Below, piece by piece: positions 57,064-64,000 of a stretch of DNA of 64,000 bases (the first letter of the stretch is position 1; each line of letters starts with the position of its first letter). The stretch is from Bacteroidota bacterium (GTDB lineage Bacteria; Bacteroidota; Rhodothermia; Rhodothermales; UBA10348). The translations under genes were made by a program, and so were the position numbers. A model generated the notes under the pieces. The model did not search any database. It was given only the letters and a program-made list of their open reading frames with translations, and had not been told where the DNA came from. The stretch lies in NCBI GenBank assembly GCA_029262855.1, contig JAJCYP010000114.1, positions 1-64,000 of the forward strand, read 5' to 3'.

Positions 57064-58152
57064 TCACCGTCCTATTTCAACCGAGACACGCGTACCCTTT
57101 TCTGGCGAACTCTTTATCGTGAGGGCGCCCCCATGCATTGCCGCAATTTTCCGGGCAAGAGCAAGGCCCAGGCCCAGCCCTGACTGGCCATACTCCAACC
57201 GCTCGAATTGGACGAAGGCGTCGAGCGTGGCCGATTGCTGCGGACTCATCCCCTTCCCACGATCGGTAATGGACAGGCCAAACCTGGTCCGGGTAAAAGC
57301 CGTCCGGACTTCCACGTCGGAGTCCGGGGGAGAGAACTTGAAGGCGTTGTCTACGAGCTCATCCACGATCTTCAGTAGATATTCTGGAGCCATTCGTACG
57401 CTCCCTTCCCGAAGGCGCAAGACGAGATCTGAATCGCGACCATAGAACCGGGCATGCTCCCTCGTGCGCTCCTCGATCAGGGATTCGGTATCCGGTGTGG
57501 CCTGTTTTCCCAGTCGCGCTCGTTGATCCTCGTCCTGTTCCACCGCTTGAAGTTGGGCAAAGAGGAGGTAGTTCTCAATACTCTTGAGCACTCGCTGGGC
57601 CGATATCCCGATCTGGAGGCCCATGTCCCGAATCTCGTCCTTGGTTAGATGGGCGAATCGAGTCCGGAGCATCTCGGCATAGCCGCCAATTGTCCTCAAG
57701 GGCAGGAGCAACTCGCTGGGAAACAACCTGGTTACGCTTGTGACCGCTACGAGGGGATCGGACCCAATTCTGGTTTCAAGTTGCTCACGTTTTCTTAGCT
57801 GAGCAGAAACCGAATCCAGCAGCTCAGTCGCGTTGAATGGTTTCGCCAGATAATCGTCCGCGCCCATGGACATCCCCTGACGCTGGCCCCCTTTCGTTGA
57901 CCATCCGGTGATCATAATGAAGGGGATATGTGCGGTGGTGGGCTCACTCCTGAGTGTGGACAGCACCTGATAGCCGTCGGCTCCCTCCATCAAGATATCG
58001 CTGATGACCAGGTCTGGTCGATAGGCCCTGGCCCGCTCAATGCCGACGAGGCCGTTCTCGGCGACCACTACCTCGTAGCCGTCCGTAGACAGGGCCTCGT
58101 TCATCATGTCCCGATAGACGGGATCGTCTTCAATGATCAAGACTTGGGCCAT
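57064..58152 (-). CDS. Response-regulator receiver plus HATPase_c protein with degenerate H-box
   Basis: Receiver LIIEDDPVYRDMMN...LVISDILMEGADG...AKPF; pseudo H-box FPSELLLPLRTIGGYAEML; HATPase DELVDNAFKFS...DRGKGM...SGLGLGLALARKI. Confidence 0.88.
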   Translation of the reverse strand: MAQVLIIEDDPVYRDMMNEALSTDGYEVVVAENGLVGIERARAYRPDLVISDILMEGADGYQVLSTLRSEPTTAHIPFIMITGWSTKGGQRQGMSMGADDYLAKPFNATELLDSVSAQLRKREQLETRIGSDPLVAVTSVTRLFPSELLLPLRTIGGYAEMLRTRFAHLTKDEIRDMGLQIGISAQRVLKSIENYLLFAQLQAVEQDEDQRARLGKQATPDTESLIEERTREHARFYGRDSDLVLRLREGSVRMAPEYLLKIVDELVDNAFKFSPPDSDVEVRTAFTRTRFGLSITDRGKGMSPQQSATLDAFVQFERLEYGQSGLGLGLALARKIAAMHGGALTIKSSPEKGTRVSVEIGR

Positions 58153-58165
58153 GATGTAGTGGGCT

Positions 58166-60463
58166 CTAAGCGCGAATAAATGCTATCTGGCCATCGAGAA
58201 CCGCCAATCGCCAAGTGGGGTGCGCCCCGAGATCTCCGGAAAGGACCAGGGTGCTGAGAGGCACCTGAACTCTCCGCTCCAGAGTCCTACGGAGTTCTCG
58301 CGCCCCGTACTCCGGATTGTAGCCTTCGGAGGCCAACATGGTCAGGGCCTCATCAGAGGTCGACAGTTCCACACCATGGCGCTTCCACAGCACCTCTCTA
58401 AGTTCGGCCAAATGACCCTTCAAAATTTGTTCAATGCTTTCCCGGGAAAGATGATTGAAGCTGATGATTTCATCGATGCGGTTGATCAGCTCGGGTCTGA
58501 ACCAGGTTTTCAGTGCGGTATTGATTGCGGTCCTGTCGTTGGGATCCGCGTCGGGGCGGACGTTGGTTGTCAGGACAAATATGCAATTTCGCGCGTCAGC
58601 CAGCCGCCCCTTGGAGTCGGTGAGTCGACCCTCGTCAAAAACTTGGAGGAAGACATCGTAGATACGTGGATGTGCTTTCTCGACCTCATCCAGGAGCACG
58701 ATTGAATAGGGTTTTCGCCGAATCTGGCCTGTCAGTTGGCCCTCCTGATCACTGCCGACATACCCCGGTGGAGACCCAATCAACTTGGAAATGGAGTGTT
58801 CTTCCTTGAACTCGGACATGTCGAGCCGGATCAGGTTCTTGTCCGAACCAAAGAGAAAGAGCCCCATCTGCTTGGCTAATTCAGTTTTTCCAACTCCACT
58901 GGGCCCAAGGAACAACAGCGTTGACATGGGTCCCCTGCGGTCCATCACCGAAGCATGCGCGAGAATCATTCGCTGAGACACGGCAGATACCGCGTGCTCC
59001 TGGCCTTTGATGGACTGAAGCAGGAACTCCTCCAGTTCGAGGATGCGACGTGCTCCCTGTGCCTCCAGGTGGCCCGCCACGATCTCGGCGGGCATCCCCA
59101 TTTTCTCAGCCAGGACCTCGGCTATGTCCTTGGGCGAGACCCATGACCCTGATTCTGGACCGTCGGTCGGCTGTCCGCCGAAACGGACGGGATACATGCT
59201 CAGTTCAGAGACCTTGGCCCGGGCCCCCGCACGATCCAGCAAATCGATGGCCTTGTCGGGAAGGCGATGGTCGACATCGATCCGCATGGAGAGGTCTACG
59301 GCGGCCTCGACCGCCTCGTCTTCGAACAGGGTGCCGTGGTGCTTGGCCAGCGACGACCTCAACCCGAGGAGCATCTCCACAGCTTCTTCTCGAGACGGCT
59401 CATCGACGATTATCTTTTCGAAGCGTCGCTCCATCGCCGGGTCCTTCTCAATGTAACGACGGTACTCGTCGAGCGTGGTGGCCCCGATCAACTTGATGGC
59501 CCCCCGGGACATGGCAGGTTTCAGGAGTTGCGCGGCATCTTGGGCACCCCCACCGGCCCCCATGATGGTGTGGATTTCGTCTATGAAAAGGATGAGGTTC
59601 TCATCTTGGGATGCTTCCTCAATCAGTGAAGTGAGCCGTTCCTCAAACTGTCCCCTCAGTGTCGTGCCCGAAAGAAGGGAGCCCATATCAACCTCTACGA
59701 TACGCTTTCCGCCCAGAACCTGTGGATCCTTGCCCTGGACGGCCCGCAAGGCAAGGGCTTCCACAATCGCCGTCTTCCCGACACCCGCATCCCCCACCAG
59801 AACGGGGTTGTTCTTCTTTTTTCGCGAGAGGGCCTGCAGGGTTTGAAGGATCTCTGTCCTTCGCCCGATGATGGGAGGGATGCGCCCCTCGCGCGCGGCC
59901 TGGGTCAGATCCTTTCCAAATGACTCCAGCGCGCTGGTTTCCTCGGCGTCCTGGGGCGCACTGAGGGATTGCTGGGGCGAATCGACGGATTCCTGAGCCG
60001 GTCGGGGGGCGGATTGCTCCGGAAATACGAGGCATCCACGGATCGTGTCGGCCTTGGAACCGCCCCGGCCAAGTGCTTTCCGGAGTGTTCGGTTGGGATG
60101 TTCGAGGGAAGCCGCAAAGAGATGGGTGGCGGACGCCGGGAGACCTCGACTCAGCCCAATGGCACGCTCGAAGAGTTCCCTGGTCTCTGTGCTCCGGTGA
60201 ATTGTCTGTCCTACTATCGCTGTACGACCAGACGGAAGCATGCTTCTGATGGCCGCCCTGAGCTTGGCCAACTCGACCTGGGCCCTGGACAGGCTCTCCC
60301 TGAGTTGCGACCACTCGGGAGTAGTCTCGGCACCGCCTCGCTCAACCAAAGACAGGATAGCGTGGACGATGTGAATCGGCTCGATTTCCGGACACCCTGT
60401 TCCGGCGGCGTCGCGGGCGGCCTGGTTCCAGGCCTCTCGGGCGGAAGTAGTCAGTTCAGACAT
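58166..60463 (-). CDS. ClpA/B-like Hsp100 AAA+ ATPase (two AAA modules)
   Basis: Clp N-like domain; Walker A GDAGVGKT and GPSGVGKT; Walker B LILFIDEIHT and IVLLDEVEKAHP; GYVG D2 pore loop; D2-small RELRRTLERRVQVPLS. Confidence 0.92.
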   Translation of the reverse strand: MSELTTSAREAWNQAARDAAGTGCPEIEPIHIVHAILSLVERGGAETTPEWSQLRESLSRAQVELAKLRAAIRSMLPSGRTAIVGQTIHRSTETRELFERAIGLSRGLPASATHLFAASLEHPNRTLRKALGRGGSKADTIRGCLVFPEQSAPRPAQESVDSPQQSLSAPQDAEETSALESFGKDLTQAAREGRIPPIIGRRTEILQTLQALSRKKKNNPVLVGDAGVGKTAIVEALALRAVQGKDPQVLGGKRIVEVDMGSLLSGTTLRGQFEERLTSLIEEASQDENLILFIDEIHTIMGAGGGAQDAAQLLKPAMSRGAIKLIGATTLDEYRRYIEKDPAMERRFEKIIVDEPSREEAVEMLLGLRSSLAKHHGTLFEDEAVEAAVDLSMRIDVDHRLPDKAIDLLDRAGARAKVSELSMYPVRFGGQPTDGPESGSWVSPKDIAEVLAEKMGMPAEIVAGHLEAQGARRILELEEFLLQSIKGQEHAVSAVSQRMILAHASVMDRRGPMSTLLFLGPSGVGKTELAKQMGLFLFGSDKNLIRLDMSEFKEEHSISKLIGSPPGYVGSDQEGQLTGQIRRKPYSIVLLDEVEKAHPRIYDVFLQVFDEGRLTDSKGRLADARNCIFVLTTNVRPDADPNDRTAINTALKTWFRPELINRIDEIISFNHLSRESIEQILKGHLAELREVLWKRHGVELSTSDEALTMLASEGYNPEYGARELRRTLERRVQVPLSTLVLSGDLGAHPTWRLAVLDGQIAFIRA

Positions 60464-60467
60464 GGTC

Positions 60468-62840
60468 TCAGGTCAGCATACTCGGTACATACCGAGCAAG
60501 GTGGAGGCTGGGTGGCCTTAGGAACCTTTCCAGGGCCGTTTCTGCCGAAGCAGATTGGCTTCGCCGAAGGTTGACGACCGGCTCAACGGCCGTCTGCCGG
60601 TCCGGAACGAGTATAATGTCCGGCACATCTCCATCTCTACCGGAGTTCCAATACGCAGCATGACTGCGTTCGTACTCCCATGCCCAGGCAAACGCGCTCA
60701 GAGCGTCGGCAGTCCGACCGCTGGCATCATGGCAGACCCCCAGGTTGTGCCACGCCTTGGTCATATAGGGCTCATGCTCGAGTACGGCCTCGAACTGCGC
60801 GATGGCTTCCGCAATTCGGCCGGACATAGCCAGCGCGACGCCTCGGTTGTAGAGTATATCCCCGGCCGACTTCCCGGACACATGGGGTTTCAGAACCTCA
60901 GCTGCGGCATCAAACTGACGGACGGCTATCTGGGAGCAGGCCAGGTTTGTGGCGGCGATTCGATCTTCCGAATCTTGTTCCAGAAGGCTACTCGAGACCG
61001 AGATCGCCTCGTGGTACTTGGCATCAAAATGCAGGAGCACAGCCTGAAGTCTCATCAGATCCGGTCGGTCACTGGTGGAGCCCACCTCTCTCAATTCCGC
61101 CACCGCCAGTCCAAATCGGTTCAGGTGGAAATAGACCAGTGCAAGACCAACCCGGGCCTCAGCCCTGACGGCTTCGGTCTCTCCTGCCCGAAGAAACGCT
61201 CGCTGCGACTCCGCCAATCGGAGGAGATAGAGGCAGGCAAACCCTTGTCCAAGCCACCCGGCTGGCGACAGGCTCTTTTGCTTCTCCAGGGTCAGGTAGT
61301 CAGTCCGGGCCAGCTCGTAGCTTCCCAGATGGACCCGGCACCCGGCCCTGCCCTGAAGCGCAAAGGGAAGTGACGGGCTCCGAGCCAGCGCTGCGTCAAA
61401 GGAAGCCAGCGCGTCGTCAAATTCGCCAATAGACGCCAGGATGTGGCCACGGTTTGCGTGCGAGTTGGCTCGAGTAGGATCCAGTCCCAGTGATCGCTGG
61501 TAACTCTTGATAGCGCCTCGGATGTCACCCGCCTGGAACTGGAGGTTTCCCTTGTTGGACCAGGCTCCAGCCTGGGAGGGGTCGAGCCGTAGCGCACTCT
61601 CGAATTCGGCGAGCGCATCGTGATGGCGGCCGAGTGCCTGTAGACACGTGGCCCGGTTTGTGCGGGCCTTGGCGTTGTCGGGCTCGAGTACCAGAACACG
61701 GTCGCATGCCCTGAGCGCCTCCTCATGGCGGCCGAGCCGGGCCAGGCACACTCCGACTCCATTCCAGGCCGACGCCAGGGTGTCATTCTCGCTCAGCGCG
61801 TTTTCGAACTCCGAAAGAGCATCCTCGAGTCGCTCCAATCGCTGGAGACTGATCGCGCGATTAACCCTTTCTCGAGGGGTTGGCGGGGGAGTCGCTGGAC
61901 TGACGACCGGTCTCCCGCCGACCTGTTGCATCAACCTGGTCAGGTCCTGCCTAAGGTCGCCAAACCCGGGATAACGATGTTCAGGATTGGTTTCCAGACA
62001 GCGCGCCAGCACGGAATTCAAAGGATGGTCGATGTGCGGCATCTGAAACGAGCGATGTGCCTCCTCCATGTCCTTCCAGAAGGTAAGGCGGGCCTCCAGT
62101 GTATTTGCCTGAGGAAACGGAGCGATCACCGGCGGACTACCGGTCACCATCTGATACAGCATGACCCCGGTTGCATAAATGTCGGTTCGCTCGTCACAGG
62201 CGGCGGCGTCCTCGAACTGTTCGGGTGGCATATATATGGGCGTGCCGAATCCGATTCCGCGCATGGTCTGCCCCTTGAAGTCGGGCTCTGCACTGGAATC
62301 GATGGTGCCCACTTGACCAGGCTCTTCGTAGCGACCAGGCTGGCTTGCCAACCCGAAGTCGGTAATCTTGACGTGTCCATCCGGGTCAATCATGACATTG
62401 GCCGGCTTGAGATCTCGGTGACTTCGGACTCCTCGGGAGGCCGCGAACTCCATTCCGTGACTCAGTTCGATCCCCCATCGCAGGATCTGCTCAAGCCCCG
62501 GAGGCTGTACACTCAGGTAACCGGCCAGATCGTTCAAACCACTGGCCCCAGGTCGGACGCACTCCATTCCGATGAAGAGGCGACCCTCCACCTCATCCAC
62601 AAAGTACGCCTGGACAAGAAACGGGTGAGCACCGAGCGCGACCCAGACGTCGGCTTCCTGCCTGAAGCGAGCCATCGCTCTCCGGTCCGAAAAATCCCTC
62701 AGCGAGGTCTTCAGGGCGTATTCGCGCTCGTCGTGGTGGGCCTTGACCAGATAGACTACACCAAATCCTCCCTGGCCCAAGACTTTCAATACGGTGTAAC
62801 GACCGCCGATGACTTCGCCGGGCCCGGCGTTCGCATTCAT
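60468..62840 (-). CDS. Ser/Thr protein kinase with C-terminal TPR array
   Basis: ORF called from 62939; preferred start MNANAGPGEVIGGRYTVLKVLGQGGFGVVYLV; catalytic SHRDLKPANVMIDPDGHVKITDFGLA; many TPR units (AWNGVGVCLARLGRHEEALRACDRVLVLEPDN). Confidence 0.93.
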   Translation of the reverse strand: MNANAGPGEVIGGRYTVLKVLGQGGFGVVYLVKAHHDEREYALKTSLRDFSDRRAMARFRQEADVWVALGAHPFLVQAYFVDEVEGRLFIGMECVRPGASGLNDLAGYLSVQPPGLEQILRWGIELSHGMEFAASRGVRSHRDLKPANVMIDPDGHVKITDFGLASQPGRYEEPGQVGTIDSSAEPDFKGQTMRGIGFGTPIYMPPEQFEDAAACDERTDIYATGVMLYQMVTGSPPVIAPFPQANTLEARLTFWKDMEEAHRSFQMPHIDHPLNSVLARCLETNPEHRYPGFGDLRQDLTRLMQQVGGRPVVSPATPPPTPRERVNRAISLQRLERLEDALSEFENALSENDTLASAWNGVGVCLARLGRHEEALRACDRVLVLEPDNAKARTNRATCLQALGRHHDALAEFESALRLDPSQAGAWSNKGNLQFQAGDIRGAIKSYQRSLGLDPTRANSHANRGHILASIGEFDDALASFDAALARSPSLPFALQGRAGCRVHLGSYELARTDYLTLEKQKSLSPAGWLGQGFACLYLLRLAESQRAFLRAGETEAVRAEARVGLALVYFHLNRFGLAVAELREVGSTSDRPDLMRLQAVLLHFDAKYHEAISVSSSLLEQDSEDRIAATNLACSQIAVRQFDAAAEVLKPHVSGKSAGDILYNRGVALAMSGRIAEAIAQFEAVLEHEPYMTKAWHNLGVCHDASGRTADALSAFAWAWEYERSHAAYWNSGRDGDVPDIILVPDRQTAVEPVVNLRRSQSASAETALERFLRPPSLHLARYVPSMLT

Positions 62841-62844
62841 GGGA

Positions 62845-63999
62845 CTACCAGTCTTCTCCACCAAGGAGATCCCGGAAGTCATTGTCAGAAACCACGGAGG
62901 CATCCGGAGAGGCGCCAGGGCTGCCTTGCGGGTGCTCATTTTCCAGGTTATGGGGGCCCAATTGATCCCGAATGGCCTGAAGAAGCTCGTCCATGGCGTA
63001 CGGCTTGGTCAAGATCTGAATGTCCCCCAGGCCAGTACCCTCCATGGTATGGCGATGCTCGGGAAGCCCTGAAACCGCAATCACTGGAATCTCTGGATGG
63101 ACCTTTCGAATTTCTGCCACCATGGATGGACCGTCCATGACTGGCATGTTGATGTCCGTCACGATCAGGTCTACGGCGGCGGGGTCACCCAAAAAAATGT
63201 CGAGTCCTTTGCGGCCATCCTCCGCGCCAAGGGTATGATAGCCAGACGCCTCGAGCATGTCGATGTTCATCTCCAGCATGAGTGGCTCATCATCTACGAC
63301 GAGGATCGTCTGCGCGCGACCAGGCTGTGATTCAACGGCTGGAACTGACTTCGGAGCCAATTCCGCATCCCCTGCATCCTCAGGCTCCGCTGGCAGATAG
63401 ACTGAGAACGTCGCTCCCAGGCCGAGTTCACTCTGAGCTACCATGAACCCTCCGTGGCTACGGACGATGGTCATTGACGTAGACAGCCCCAGGCCGGTAC
63501 CCTGCCGGCGCGTCTTTGTCGTAAAGAACGGCTCAAATATGCGGTGTATGACGTCGGGATCAATGCCGTGACCCGTGTCGGTCACAGAGATGTGCACGAA
63601 CTCACCCTCGGTGGCATGTGGAGAGTGTTCGGTCGCCTCAGCTTGGGAGAGCCGCCTACAGACCGCAGAGATCGTCAGCGTGCCACCTTCCGGCATGGCG
63701 TCTCTGGCATTGATCATGATATTGAGAATCATCTGCCTGAGTAGGGCGGCATCTCCTCGAATAGGCAGCAAATCCTGCGGGATATTTGAGTAGATTTCGA
63801 TTGCCTTGGTAAAGGTACGCCGAGCAAAGGCCACCACGTCCTTCAGCAGATAGCGAAGCTGCAGAGAGATGAACTCGCCTTCTACGCCGCGGGAAAAATC
63901 CAGCACCTGCTTTACAATTTCCGCACCTCTTCGGGCACTGTGCTCGATAGCGTCCAGCTTGCTTTCTACCCAGGGATCTTCTACGCGTCTCTTGATCAT
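62845..63999 (-). CDS. Hybrid sensor histidine kinase with C-terminal receiver, truncated by window edge
   Basis: HATPase NIMINARDAMPEGG, DTGHGIDPDVIHRIFEPFFTTK, GTGLGLS; receiver LVVDDEPLMLEM...VTDINMPVMDG; open to the right edge. Confidence 0.9.
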   Translation of the reverse strand: MIKRRVEDPWVESKLDAIEHSARRGAEIVKQVLDFSRGVEGEFISLQLRYLLKDVVAFARRTFTKAIEIYSNIPQDLLPIRGDAALLRQMILNIMINARDAMPEGGTLTISAVCRRLSQAEATEHSPHATEGEFVHISVTDTGHGIDPDVIHRIFEPFFTTKTRRQGTGLGLSTSMTIVRSHGGFMVAQSELGLGATFSVYLPAEPEDAGDAELAPKSVPAVESQPGRAQTILVVDDEPLMLEMNIDMLEASGYHTLGAEDGRKGLDIFLGDPAAVDLIVTDINMPVMDGPSMVAEIRKVHPEIPVIAVSGLPEHRHTMEGTGLGDIQILTKPYAMDELLQAIRDQLGPHNLENEHPQGSPGASPDASVVSDNDFRDLLGGEDW

Positions 64000-64000
64000 T

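Noticed and set aside
61725-63140. Long plus-strand ORF (471 aa) opposite the Ser/Thr kinase gene
   Set aside because: Antisense shadow ORF in GC-rich DNA; composition lacks protein-family motifs, and the minus-strand kinase-TPR and histidine kinase fit the region fully.

Overview
GC-rich bacterial chromosomal window, most likely Bacteroidota/Rhodothermota-like. The lineage is inferred from a PorD (DUF4835) type IX secretion component, many T9SS-type C-terminal sorting domains (NYPNPFNPVTTI...LVLMK), S46 peptidase and Reg_prop/Y_Y_Y sensor kinase. (1) 1-31 kb: PorV-like and PorD proteins, then a tandem array of four giant paralogous secreted proteins (Calx-beta or DUF11-like, GEVED-like, a shared SFID/DTIDF module, Asp-box propeller, T9SS CTD). 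Two proteins with 14 VGGxFTxAG repeats each follow. (2) 31-43 kb: small lipoprotein pair, alpha/beta hydrolase, divergent NarL-type regulator and Reg_prop histidine kinase, and a 1.75-kaa LamG/SdrD-B-like T9SS substrate. (3) 43-57 kb: tRNA-Leu, S46-like pseudoprotease coupled to an S46 peptidase, phosphatase-superfamily protein, patatin, tRNA-fMet, NodB-type deacetylase, DUF1015-serA-serC, and pntAA-pntAB-pntB. (4) 57-64 kb: a tightly packed minus-strand operon of hybrid histidine kinase, Ser/Thr kinase-TPR, Hsp100 ATPase lacking an obvious M-domain and ClpP loop, and a receiver-HATPase protein whose H-box His is Ser. The best candidates for undescribed biology are this signalling/Hsp100 operon, the giant T9SS substrate array with its shared intergenic AAATCGGACA-type motif and small-ORF cluster, and the S46 pseudoprotease/protease pair. 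No CRISPR array, prophage or transposase was seen. Family names come from motif reading; no database search was run.
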